Shown in pieces: positions 25,361 to 33,285 of a stretch of DNA of 64,000 nucleotides. How positions within the stretch are numbered: the stretch's first letter is position 1; each line of letters starts with the position of its first letter. The notes beneath the pieces are model-generated. The model was not told the origin of the DNA. It ran no database searches and saw only the letters and a program-made list of their open reading frames with translations. This DNA comes from Streptomyces griseocarneus (lineage in GTDB: Bacteria; Actinomycetota; Actinomycetes; Streptomycetales; Streptomycetaceae): contig PENC01000012.1 of assembly GCA_003674045.1 (NCBI GenBank), positions 1-64,000 on the forward strand, given 5' to 3'. Both the position numbers and the translations under genes were made by a program.

Positions 25361-25738
25361 TCAGCTCGAGGGTTTGCTGTCGTCGTCCGTGGCGAGCCCG
25401 TTCTCCTTGCGGAAGGACTCGTAGATCTGGAGCAGCACCTGCTTCTGCTGCTCGGTGATCGAGGGGTCGGCGAGGATCACACTGCGGACCTCCGCCTCGT
25501 CCCGATCCCGCTCTTCGAGGATCCCGGCCTGCACGTACAAGGTCTCGGCGGAGATCCGCAGCGCCCTCGCGAGCTGCTGCAGGATCTCGGCGCTCGGCTT
25601 GCGCAGGCCGCGCTCGATCTGGCTCAGGTACGGATTGGACACTCCGGCGGCATCGGCGAGCTGCCGCAGCGTGAGCTGCGCGTTACGACGCTGCTCCCGC
25701 AGGTACTCGCCGAGGTTGCCGACGTTGAGTGATGCCAT
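25361..25738 (-). CDS. XRE-family transcriptional regulator
   Basis: A 125-aa regulator with a Cro/C1-type helix-turn-helix (LTLRQLADAAGVSNPYLSQIERGLRKPS) near the N-terminus and an acidic C-terminal domain (EVRSVILADPSITEQQKQVLLQIYE). ATG 25738 is the start of the conserved part. A perfect 12-bp-arm palindrome lies 27-54 bases upstream and is a good candidate for its own operator. It is first in an apparent unit with the HbhA-like gene, matching the mycobacterial Rv0474-Rv0475 order as I remember it. Confidence 0.85.
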   Translation of the reverse strand: MASLNVGNLGEYLREQRRNAQLTLRQLADAAGVSNPYLSQIERGLRKPSAEILQQLARALRISAETLYVQAGILEERDRDEAEVRSVILADPSITEQQKQVLLQIYESFRKENGLATDDDSKPSS

Positions 25739-25764
25739 GCCATCGATGCTGCCCCACGCTGCTA

Positions 25765-25792
25765 ACTTTTGCAAGCAGGTGCTTGCAAAAGT
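25765..25792. promoter_or_regulatory. Perfect palindrome, likely XRE autoregulatory operator
   Basis: ACTTTTGCAAGC (25765-25776) and GCTTGCAAAAGT (25781-25792) are perfect inverted repeats around AGGT. It is AT-rich against a very GC-rich background, and sits between the divergent XRE and AraC genes. Confidence 0.8.
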
Positions 25793-25896
25793 GTGAGCCC
25801 GGCCGGTCGTACCCGACCCGATCGGGCACAGGATGTCGGGTCCGGGGGGTCGCGCGCTGCCTAGCGTGGTGGGCGTAACGAGGAAGGAGGCCGGGA

Positions 25897-26763
25897 GTGC
25901 TGGAGCGGCTCAACCGGAGTATGGAGTGCATCGAGGAGCACCTCGACCGGACGATCGACGTGGCGGGGCTGGCGCGTGTCGCGGCCACCTCGGAGTACCA
26001 CCTGCGGCGGATGTTCTCCGCGCTGGCCGGGATGCCGCTGTCGGAGTACGTCCGGCGCAGGCGGCTCACCGTCGCGGGGGCCGAGGTGCTCGCGGGGCGG
26101 GAGTCACTGCTGGAGATCGCGGTGCGGTACGGCTACGGCTCGGGCGAGGCGTTCGCGCGGGCGTTCCGGGCCATGCACGGCGTCGGGCCGGGCGAGGCCC
26201 GGCGCACCGGAGCGGCGCTCGTCTCCCAGCCCCGGCTGTCCTTCCGCCTCACCGTCGAAGGGAGCAGCAGCATGCGCTATCGCATAGTGGACCGCCCGGA
26301 CTTCACCGTCGTCGGCCTCAAGGCCCGGGTGCCACTGGTGCACGCGGGGCCGAACCAGGCGATGATCGACTTCATTCGCGGCATCGGTCCGGACATGGTG
26401 GAGCGTCTCCACGAACTGTCGGACCAGGAGCCGCAGGGCATCGTCTCGGTCTGTGACGACCTGGACCCGAGCCGCGCCGAGGGCACCGAACTCGACTACT
26501 ACCACGGGGTGATCACGTCGGCCCCGGCCCCCGAGGGCGCGACCACCCTGGCCGTTCCGGCGGGCACCTGGGCGGTCTTCAGCACCTCCGGGCCGATGCC
26601 GCAGGCCGTGCAGGAGCTGTGGCGGGACGCGTTCACGGAGTGGTTCCCGTCCAACCCGTACCGCAACCGCCCCGGCCCCGAGATCCTGCGCACGCGCCTG
26701 TCGCCGGACAAGTCCGAGGCCGACGCCGAGTTGTGGCTCCCTGTGGAGCGGGAACAGGGCTGA
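25897..26763 (+). CDS. AraC-family regulator with GyrI-like effector domain
   Basis: A 288-aa regulator. An AraC DNA-binding domain comes first (VAATSEYHLRRMFSALAGM and AVRYGYGSGEAFARAFRAMHG), then a GyrI/SOUL-like ligand domain (YRIVDRPDFTVVGLKARVP, and LWRDAFTEWFPSNPYRNRPGPEI). This is the Rob/BltR-type arrangement that senses small hydrophobic compounds. GTG 25897 has AGGAAGGAGG upstream. It is divergent from the XRE gene across the palindrome. Target genes unknown. Confidence 0.88.
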   Translation: MLERLNRSMECIEEHLDRTIDVAGLARVAATSEYHLRRMFSALAGMPLSEYVRRRRLTVAGAEVLAGRESLLEIAVRYGYGSGEAFARAFRAMHGVGPGEARRTGAALVSQPRLSFRLTVEGSSSMRYRIVDRPDFTVVGLKARVPLVHAGPNQAMIDFIRGIGPDMVERLHELSDQEPQGIVSVCDDLDPSRAEGTELDYYHGVITSAPAPEGATTLAVPAGTWAVFSTSGPMPQAVQELWRDAFTEWFPSNPYRNRPGPEILRTRLSPDKSEADAELWLPVEREQG

Positions 26764-26840
26764 ACCGAACGCCCTGTGTGCCATAACAGCGGCGCCCTGT
26801 GTGTCGGTTTGTGCGTCGGTTCCTGCGGTCATGCCGCTGT

Positions 26841-27455
26841 TCAGGCACGGACCGTTCCGTCCCACTGCCACTCCGTGCGGCGCGGCAGGCCGGGGAGTGC
26901 CGCGCGGCCCGAGCACCACAGCAGGGTGCCGACGGGGGAGTGGCCCTGCGGGGCGTCGGGGAAGAGGCGGGCGAGGACCGCGGCGCTCAGGTTGTCCGGC
27001 GGTGTCCAGTCCGTGCCCAGGGCGCGGGTGATGTCGTAGGTGTGGAGCATCAGTTCCGTGCTGCCCATGGCCGCGAAGCCGGCGGCGTCCGCGTGGCCCC
27101 ACGGGTGCCAGGCGCGGACGTCGCCGGGGGTGTCCCGGACGGTGGCGGCGAGGAGGGAGGTGGCGATGCGGATGCCTTCCAGGCATGCCGGAATGGGTGC
27201 TTCGGGGTCGAGGGAGGCGAAGAGGGTGATGTAGCGGTCGGCCGGGCGGGCGATGAGCAGGCCGGTGTAGCCGGTCAGGCCGAGGGCGAGGTGGTCCAGC
27301 ACCTCGCGGCAGCTCCAGTCGAGGCCGTGGGCCGGGCGCGACCAGTCCTGCGCCTGCCCGGCCGTGTCGAGGAGGGCCGGCAGACAGGTGTCGGCGGTGG
27401 CCGCCAGCAGGTCCGGCTAGGTGGGTGTGGGGCGAGCGGTGTCCGGGACGGTCAC
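26841..27455 (-). pseudogene. Maleylpyruvate isomerase/DinB-like gene interrupted by TAG at codon 13
   Basis: From GTG 27455, which overlaps the upstream stop as GTGA (27455-27452), the frame reads VTVPDTARPTPT, then TAG at 27419-27417. It continues open for 191 codons. The part after the stop (PDLLAATADTCLPALLD, DWSCREVLDHLALGLTGYTG) is the usual N-terminal helix of mycothiol-dependent maleylpyruvate isomerase-like DinB proteins, so it should be translated. No ATG, GTG or TTG exists between the stop and GTG 27302, which would give a truncated 153-aa form. Either a nonsense mutation or a base error. Confidence 0.65.
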
Positions 27456-28321
27456 TTCTTCAGCACCTCGATCAGGCTCGCGTAGCTGTCGGAACCGTGG
27501 CCCGCGGCCTTGGCCTGCAGCATGAGGGACTTCATGAGCTCCGGCAGCGCGTTGTCCACGCCGCGGGCCTCGGCCGCGTGCAGCAGGTGGTCGACGGCCG
27601 CGATCTGGACGTCGACGGTGGCGTCGTCGCCCGGGTACGTCCCGGCGTCCACCTGGGGCGCGTACGTGGTGAGGAAACCGGTCACGGCGGTCAGCCAGCG
27701 GATCGCGACGGGGGTGAAGCCCGTGGCCGGGGTCCCCTCCGCGCCGACGACCGCGGTGCCGTGCAGCCAGCCGGTCATGGTGGACCACATCAGGCCGAGC
27801 AGGGCCGCGTCGTAGAGGGAGGCGAGGCCCACGTCGGTGCCCAGGTGGACCGGGTCGCCGAGGGCGGTGAGCGTCGGCCGGTGGGCGTCGAAGACGGCCC
27901 GCTCGCCGCTGTAGAGGAACATCGTCTCGGGGCTGCCGACGCCGGGCGGGGTCGTCATGATCGCGCCGTCGAGGTAGTCGGCGCCGTGCGCCCGCGCCCA
28001 CTTCTCGGCCTCGCGGGCCTGCTCCGGGGAGCCGGAGGTGAGGTTGACCAGGGTCCGGCCCGCGAGGGAGCCGGTGACGGGGTCGAGGACGGTGCGCAGC
28101 ACGTCGTGGTCCAGGACGCAGGCGACGATCAGCGGGCTCGCGGTGACCGCCTCCCCGGGCGTCGTGGCGGCGCGGGCGCCGCGGTCGGCCAGGGGCCGGG
28201 CCTTGGCGGCCGACCGGTTCCACACCGTGGTCGGGTGGCCGCGCTCCAGCAGCGCGGCGGCGAGTGCCGAGCCCATCCGGCCCAGCCCGAGGACGGTGAC
28301 GGCCTGTCGGTCGGTGGTCAT
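27452..28321 (-). CDS. NAD(P)-dependent imine-reductase-like oxidoreductase
   Basis: A 289-aa protein of the 6-phosphogluconate/beta-hydroxyacid dehydrogenase superfamily. The Rossmann motif is VLGLGRMGSALAAALLERGH followed by TTVWNRSAAKARPL, the cofactor pattern typical of imine reductases. Mid-protein NLTSGSPEQAREAEKWARAHG and the C-terminal helical domain also fit that group. It would reduce an imine or related substrate in the cytoplasm. ATG 28321 is supported by family length. It is coupled by GTGA to the interrupted DinB-like gene and divergent from a GlxA-type regulator that may control it. Confidence 0.85.
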   Translation of the reverse strand: MTTDRQAVTVLGLGRMGSALAAALLERGHPTTVWNRSAAKARPLADRGARAATTPGEAVTASPLIVACVLDHDVLRTVLDPVTGSLAGRTLVNLTSGSPEQAREAEKWARAHGADYLDGAIMTTPPGVGSPETMFLYSGERAVFDAHRPTLTALGDPVHLGTDVGLASLYDAALLGLMWSTMTGWLHGTAVVGAEGTPATGFTPVAIRWLTAVTGFLTTYAPQVDAGTYPGDDATVDVQIAAVDHLLHAAEARGVDNALPELMKSLMLQAKAAGHGSDSYASLIEVLKK

Positions 28322-28475
28322 GGCGCAACTCCTTCTGCACCCGGGGGCCTTGCGGTGCGGTCCGCGGCGTTCTCCGGGGCGGTCGATCGGTTGCCCATAC
28401 GTTCGCAGCGCGCGGTGGCCGAAAACAGTGACACCGGTGACTGCCGCCACCAAATTCCTGCCATACGCTGCGGGC

Positions 28476-29477
28476 ATGAGCGCAGGTACCGTCGCCGTGG
28501 TCGTCACCGAGGAGATCGGGCTCCCCTCGTGGGACCTCTACGAACTGAGCATCCCCTGCACCGTCTTCGGCAAGCCGCAGCCCGACCTGGCCGACCCCTG
28601 GTACGAGATGTGGCTGTGCGGCACCGGCGGGTCCGCCGGGGAGACCGCTGTGGGCGCCGCCGGGCTCGCCGTGCGGACGCCGTACGGACTGGACGATCTC
28701 GTACGCGCCGACACGGTCGTCGTGCCCTCGGTGCCCGACCCCTGCGTCGAGGAGGGCGAGCCGCTGCCCGGGGCGCTCGTCGAGGCCCTGCGGGAGGCAC
28801 ACGCGGCGGGTGCCCGCATGGTCTCCCTGTGCACCGGTGCCTTCGCGCTCGCCGAGGCGGGCCTGCTCGACGGGCGGCGCGCCACGGCCCACTGGATGCA
28901 CACCGCCCAACTCGCCGCCCGCTACCCGAAGGTGCGCGTGGACGATTCGGTGCTGTACGTCGACGACGGCGACGTGCTCACCAGCGCGGGCCTGACCGCC
29001 GGGCTCGACCTGTGCCTCCACCTCGTACGCCGCGACCTCGGCGCCCACGTCGCCAACCAGCTGGCCCGCAGGATGGTGGTGCCCGCGCACCGGCCGGGCG
29101 GTCAGGCGCAGTTCATCGAGCTGCCCGTGCCCGAGGAGCGGGACGCGGGGCTGGCGCCCGTCCTGGACTGGGCCCGCGCCCACCTGGACCGGCCGCTGAC
29201 CGTGCAGGACCTGGCGCGGCGGGCCGCGATGAGCCCGCGGACGTTCTACCGGCGGCTCCAGGCGGCCACGGGCACGACGCCGCTGCAGTGGCTCCTCACG
29301 CAGCGCCTGGGACGGGCCCGTGCCCTGCTGGAGTCGACCGACCTGCCGGTCGAGCGGATCGGGGAGCTCAGCGGGCTGGGCACCGCCAACAACCTCCGTC
29401 ACCACTTCCTCGGGCAGGTCGGCGTGACGCCGAGCGACTACCGGCGGGCGTTCCCGCGGTCGGCACCGCCCGTGTGA
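28476..29477 (+). CDS. GlxA-family AraC regulator (DJ-1/PfpI + AraC)
   Basis: A 333-aa regulator. The N-terminal DJ-1/PfpI-like domain includes VSLCTGAFALAEAGLLDGRRATAHW with the nucleophile-elbow Cys, and the C-terminal AraC domain includes VQDLARRAAMSPRTFYRRLQ and IGELSGLGTANNLRHHF. Such proteins regulate neighbouring metabolic genes. ATG 28476 starts the conserved part. It is divergent, by 154 bases, from the imine-reductase-like gene, its likely target. Confidence 0.9.
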   Translation: MSAGTVAVVVTEEIGLPSWDLYELSIPCTVFGKPQPDLADPWYEMWLCGTGGSAGETAVGAAGLAVRTPYGLDDLVRADTVVVPSVPDPCVEEGEPLPGALVEALREAHAAGARMVSLCTGAFALAEAGLLDGRRATAHWMHTAQLAARYPKVRVDDSVLYVDDGDVLTSAGLTAGLDLCLHLVRRDLGAHVANQLARRMVVPAHRPGGQAQFIELPVPEERDAGLAPVLDWARAHLDRPLTVQDLARRAAMSPRTFYRRLQAATGTTPLQWLLTQRLGRARALLESTDLPVERIGELSGLGTANNLRHHFLGQVGVTPSDYRRAFPRSAPPV

Positions 29478-29544
29478 GACGGCACCGCCTGAGACGGCAC
29501 CGCCCGTGCGTGCGGCGCGCGCGCCCGTCTGTAAGGTCGGCAGG

Positions 29545-30372
29545 GTGGAGACAAGGGACCCTTTCGCCAAAGTGGTGAATGACCGGCACCCGCTGAGCAG
29601 CTCGGCAACGGCGATCATCTCGCTGGTCCTGAGCGTGGTAGCGGTGGCCGCCGCCGTGTGGGTGGTCGTCGCCGAAGTGCCCGACCGGACGGCGCAGGAG
29701 CGCTCCTTCCGGTCCGCCCCCATGTGCGCGAAGCCGCCGGCCGAAGCGACCACGGACTGCCGTTGGGAGACCGAGTACACCGTCTCGGACATCCGCACGG
29801 GCAAGAAGGACAACGAGGCCACCCTGACCCACGTCGCCACGGGGTCCCGGCACACCAGGAGCTTCCTCACCGACGGCCCGCTCCTCGGCAGGCTGAAGGA
29901 CGGGGAGCGCGTGACGGGCACCATCTGGGGCGGGGAGGTCGTGGAGATCGCGGCCCGTGGCACCCGGCAGGCCACCTTCGCGAACCCCACCGCGGGCGGC
30001 ACCGCCTCGACGCTGCTGGGCGGCGCGGTCGGGCTCGGCTCCGGAGGGCTGCTGGCCGGCTTCGTGATGGTCTGGCGACTGCGCCAGGGCGCCGACAAGC
30101 ACGAGGCCACCAAGCCGATGAGTTACGTCCTGCGGCTCGCCGTCGGACTCGGCCTCTCCGGGATCGCGGCGTCGGCCGTCGCGGACGAACTGCACGTCGG
30201 CCTCTGGCCGATTCCCGTCATCTGGGCGGGGTTCGCCATCCTGCTGACCGCGCTGACCGTATGGGCCGTCCTCAGGCACGTGTCCCGGACGGCTCCGGCG
30301 GCCCGTACGGGGACGTACCGCATGACCGCGGGGCACGCTCACGCGTCGAGCACGGCCAGCTCCAGCCGCTGA
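29545..30372 (+). CDS. Membrane protein, unknown function
   Basis: A 275-aa protein with one N-terminal membrane segment (AIISLVLSVVAVAAAVWVVV), an extracellular region of about 100 residues containing two Cys (MCAKPP, TDCRW), and three further membrane segments toward the C-terminus. I do not recognise a family; the outer part (HVATGSRHTRSFLTDGPLL) recalls DUF3592-like proteins loosely. GTG 29545 is chosen. Its last 34 bases overlap the end of the convergent sigma-factor gene. Confidence 0.75.
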   Translation: METRDPFAKVVNDRHPLSSSATAIISLVLSVVAVAAAVWVVVAEVPDRTAQERSFRSAPMCAKPPAEATTDCRWETEYTVSDIRTGKKDNEATLTHVATGSRHTRSFLTDGPLLGRLKDGERVTGTIWGGEVVEIAARGTRQATFANPTAGGTASTLLGGAVGLGSGGLLAGFVMVWRLRQGADKHEATKPMSYVLRLAVGLGLSGIAASAVADELHVGLWPIPVIWAGFAILLTALTVWAVLRHVSRTAPAARTGTYRMTAGHAHASSTASSSR

Positions 30373-31223
30373 AGGCGCGCGGGGTCGGCCAGCACCTCGT
30401 ACGCCGCGACCCGGTCGCCCTCGACCGTGAAGGCGAGGGCGAACAGCAGCCGCCCGTACGGGGCCACGACCACGCCCACCGCGCCGTCGACGAGCGCCGC
30501 TTCCGCGTACCGCGCCCTGCGGCCGAAGACGGCGACGCCCTCCGCCACGCGGCGCGCGCCACATGCCTCCGTCGCGGTACCCGGCGGTACGGCGGCGGCG
30601 TCGGCGCGGCGCACGGCGTCCGGGGCCAGCACCGCCAGGATCGCGTCCATGTCGCCGCTCCGCGCGGCGGCGAGGAAGGCGTCGACCACCCGCCGCTGCC
30701 GTGCGAGCTCGGCAGCGGGCACGGCCGCCGTGCCGCGCACTTTCCGCCGCGCGCGGCTGGCGAGCTTCTTCGCGGTGACCGGTGAGCGGTCCACGATGGG
30801 CGCGATCCGGTCGAACGGCACGGCGAAGGTGTCGTGCAGGACGAACGCGACGCGCTCCGCGGGAGTCAGCCGGTCGAGGACGACGAGCAGCGCGCGGCCC
30901 ACGGAATCGGCCAGCAGCGCCTCCCGCTCGGGATCGGTCCCGCCGTCGGCGTCCTGAGCCCGCTCGGGCAGCCGTTCCCCGGCCAGGTCCTCGCGCCGGG
31001 TGGCACGGGCGCGCAGCATGTCGAGACACACGCGGGAGACGACGGTCTGCAGCCAGGCGGCCAGATTCCCGACGGCGGAGACGTCGCTGCGGCTGAGTTT
31101 CAGCCAGGTCTCCTGCACGGCGTCCTCCGCCTCACCGGAGGAACCGAGCATCCGGTGGGCGACCGCCCGCAGGTGGCTCCGGTGCGCCTCGAACCGCTCC
31201 GCGAGCCGCTGCTGTCCGTCCAT
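30339..31223 (-). CDS. ECF sigma factor with SnoaL-like C-terminal domain (SigJ/ECF41 type)
   Basis: A 294-aa RNA polymerase sigma factor. Region 2 spans about residues 10-80 (RFEAHRSHLRAVAHRMLGSSGEAEDAVQETWLKL), region 4 about 110-165 (LDRLTPAERVAFVLHDTFAVPFDRI). The remaining 120 residues are a SnoaL-like domain that in this class replaces a separate anti-sigma factor. The family DGGG motif is not evident. It is divergent by 68 bases from an Old-Yellow-Enzyme homologue; such sigma factors usually sit beside an oxidoreductase gene they control. Confidence 0.9.
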   Translation of the reverse strand: MDGQQRLAERFEAHRSHLRAVAHRMLGSSGEAEDAVQETWLKLSRSDVSAVGNLAAWLQTVVSRVCLDMLRARATRREDLAGERLPERAQDADGGTDPEREALLADSVGRALLVVLDRLTPAERVAFVLHDTFAVPFDRIAPIVDRSPVTAKKLASRARRKVRGTAAVPAAELARQRRVVDAFLAAARSGDMDAILAVLAPDAVRRADAAAVPPGTATEACGARRVAEGVAVFGRRARYAEAALVDGAVGVVVAPYGRLLFALAFTVEGDRVAAYEVLADPARLQRLELAVLDA

Positions 31224-31291
31224 CGGTCACCTTTCCGCGCCGGGCCCCGTCGATCTCATGAAGCGACTGTGAAGACGAGGAGATGCTCATC

Positions 31292-32431
31292 ATGACTGTG
31301 AACGCGACGGGGGCCGTGACCGGGGCACGCTCCATCAGCCTGGACCAACCGCTGCTGCGGAGCGCGGATTTCGGTGACCTCCGGCTGCCCAACCGGGTGG
31401 TGATGGCCCCGGCCACGCGCGCCCGCGCGGCCGACCCCGGGCTGGTGCCCACGGAGCTGCACGTCGCCTACTACGCCCAGCGGGCCGCCGCCGGGCTCAT
31501 CGTCACAGAGGGCACCTGGGTCAGTGAGCAGGCGATCGGCTTCGTGCACGTCCCCGGCATCTACAGCGAGGAACAGGCCGTCGGCTGGCGACGTGTCACG
31601 GACGTCGTGCACGCCCTCGGCGGCCGTATCGTCCTGCAGCTCTGGCACACCGGGGCCGCCTCGCACCCCGACCACCACGGAGGCAGGCCGCCCGCGGGGC
31701 CGTCGGCGGTCGACCCGCGCGAGAAGTCGTTCACCGCGCGCGGCTTCCAGGACACCGTCACCCCCAGGGAGATGACCGCCGCGGACATCGGGGCGACCGT
31801 CGCGGAGTACGCGGCGGCCGCGGAGAACGCGCGCCGGGCGGGCTTCGACGGGGTGGAGATCCACGCCGTCGGCCCGTTCCTGCTGCCGCAGTTCCTCAAC
31901 CGGCGGCTGAACCGCCGCACCGACGCGTACGGCGGCGACCGCGCGCGACGGCGCCGCCTGCTGCTGGAGGTCCTCGACGCGGTCTGTGCCCCGTGGCAGG
32001 GGCGCCGCGCGGGCGTCCGCCTGTCGCCGTACTGGACCTCGGGGCTCTTCACGCCCGACGAGGAGACACTCGCCGACTACGACGAGCTCGTGGCGGAGCT
32101 CGACGAGCGCCCCGTCGCCTATCTGCACCTGCGCGGACGGGACCTCGTGGAGCCGGGGGCCACCCCGGACCTGGACGCCTTCGCCCGCTACCGGCGGCTG
32201 TTCCACGGCCCTCTGATCGCCAACAACGGCTTCGACCGCGAGTCCGGGAACGCCGCCGTCGAGGCGGGCGTCGCCGACGCCGTGGGCTTCGCGACCCACT
32301 TCATCGCCAACCCGGACCTCGTCGCCCGGTTCGCCCTGGGGCACGGGCTCGCGCAGGGGGACCGGGCCACCTTCTACAGCGGCGGGGCGGAGGGGTACGT
32401 GGACTACCCGGCGATGGAGTGGCGGGGCTGA
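31292..32431 (+). CDS. Old Yellow Enzyme (NemA-like) homologue with altered active site
   Basis: A 379-aa (beta/alpha)8 FMN-binding ene-reductase homologue. FMN-site blocks are present: LPNRVVMAPATRARA, ALGGRIVLQLWHTGAAS, PLIANNGFDRESGNAAVEAG and GFATHFIANPDLV. In the substrate motif, where family members read H-x-x-(H/N)-G-Y, this protein has EIHAVGPFLLPQFLN: the first His is kept, the second His/Asn is Gly, and the proton-donating Tyr is Phe. The flanking NRRTDAYGG is normal. ATG 31292 has GAGGAG upstream; ATG 31283 also exists. Flavin binding is likely; classic C=C reduction is doubtful. Confidence 0.85.
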   Translation: MTVNATGAVTGARSISLDQPLLRSADFGDLRLPNRVVMAPATRARAADPGLVPTELHVAYYAQRAAAGLIVTEGTWVSEQAIGFVHVPGIYSEEQAVGWRRVTDVVHALGGRIVLQLWHTGAASHPDHHGGRPPAGPSAVDPREKSFTARGFQDTVTPREMTAADIGATVAEYAAAAENARRAGFDGVEIHAVGPFLLPQFLNRRLNRRTDAYGGDRARRRRLLLEVLDAVCAPWQGRRAGVRLSPYWTSGLFTPDEETLADYDELVAELDERPVAYLHLRGRDLVEPGATPDLDAFARYRRLFHGPLIANNGFDRESGNAAVEAGVADAVGFATHFIANPDLVARFALGHGLAQGDRATFYSGGAEGYVDYPAMEWRG

Positions 32432-32448
32432 GGTCGCGAGGTGTCACG

Positions 32449-32655
32449 TGGCGCCATGCGGCACCACGTGGCGCCGAGTGTTGCCACATGATGCCACTCG
32501 GCGCCATTTCCGCACCTCCTGAAGCGTGTGAGTGCATGCGGCCCCACGTCGATTCGGGCCGTCGGATTTTTATTTATGCAGGTCAGGGCGTTATTTCTGA
32601 ACCCTGCGCCCTCATGGTGTCACTTCGGGCTTGCGTGTGGCGCCACATGGCGCCA
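32449..32655. promoter_or_regulatory. Array of GGCGCC-centred palindromes upstream of HicB-like gene
   Basis: Five GGCGCC cores occur at 32450, 32470, 32500, 32639 and 32649. The last two are within perfect 12-mers TGTGGCGCCACA (32636-32647) and CATGGCGCCATG (32646-32657). The second and third cores form a 12-bp stem: 32469-32480 pairs with 32495-32506. The last palindromes end only 8 bases before the ATG of the HicB-like gene. Confidence 0.7.
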
Positions 32656-32665
32656 TGATGGCGTC

Positions 32666-33190
32666 ATGGACCTCACGCCGTATGTCGACACCCTCCGCCG
32701 CGAACTCGCGGTGGCCGCCGAGGCCGGCGGGGAAGACGCCCGCGAGCTGGCCGAGAGGCTCACCGCTCCCCTGGAGTCGGCGACCCGGCTGACCATGCTC
32801 AACGTGCTCTCCGCCGCGATGGACGAGATCACCCGCGAACTCGCCCCCGGCTCGGTCGACGTACGGCTGCGCGGGCTGGACCCCGACTTCGTGGTGACGC
32901 TGCCGCCCGCCGACGGCGGCGCCCCCGCGGCGCCGGCCGAGCCCGTCGAACCGCTCAGAGCTCCGGCCCCGGCCCCGGCCGACGGCGACGAGGGCGGCAC
33001 CGCCCGCGTCAATCTTCGTCTGCCGGCCCATCTCAAGACCCGCGCCGAGGAGGCCGCGAGCAACGCGGGCCTGTCGGTCAACGCGTGGCTGGTACGGGCC
33101 GTGTCGGCCGCGGTCGACGGCGGCGCGCGGCCGCGTACGGCGGAGGCGACCCGGACCATCGGACAGAGCTTCACGGGCTGGGTGCGCTAG
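32666..33190 (+). CDS. HicB-like ribbon-helix-helix protein
   Basis: A 174-aa protein. The C-terminal 50 residues (RVNLRLPAHLKTRAEEAASNAGLSVNAWLVRAV is the relevant stretch, about residues 113-145) form a ribbon-helix-helix DNA-binding motif of HicB/Arc type. The N-terminal part is helical and has no recognised fold, and an Ala/Pro linker joins them. No HicA toxin gene adjoins, so it is probably a transcription regulator rather than an antitoxin. ATG 32666 has no ribosome site and sits next to palindromes, so a leaderless message is plausible. It heads a probable operon with DUF4097 and ABC exporter genes. Confidence 0.8.
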   Translation: MDLTPYVDTLRRELAVAAEAGGEDARELAERLTAPLESATRLTMLNVLSAAMDEITRELAPGSVDVRLRGLDPDFVVTLPPADGGAPAAPAEPVEPLRAPAPAPADGDEGGTARVNLRLPAHLKTRAEEAASNAGLSVNAWLVRAVSAAVDGGARPRTAEATRTIGQSFTGWVR

Positions 33191-33285
33191 CCGCGCCCGC
33201 GCCCCTCCCGCTTCACCCGCTCCACTTCACCGCACCACGTCCCACCAGCAGGGACGCCCCAAGGACTCAAGAGGACGGTACAGCC

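Noticed and set aside
27456..30113. 898-codon minus-strand frame ending at the TAG at 27417
   Set aside because: Apart from its final 12 codons, which belong to the interrupted DinB-like gene, it is antisense or out-of-frame to real genes and rich in Arg/Pro.
32666..33190. Toxin-antitoxin pair (HicAB)
   Set aside because: The RHH domain is HicB-like, but neither flank encodes a HicA-type toxin, so a TA module is not supported.
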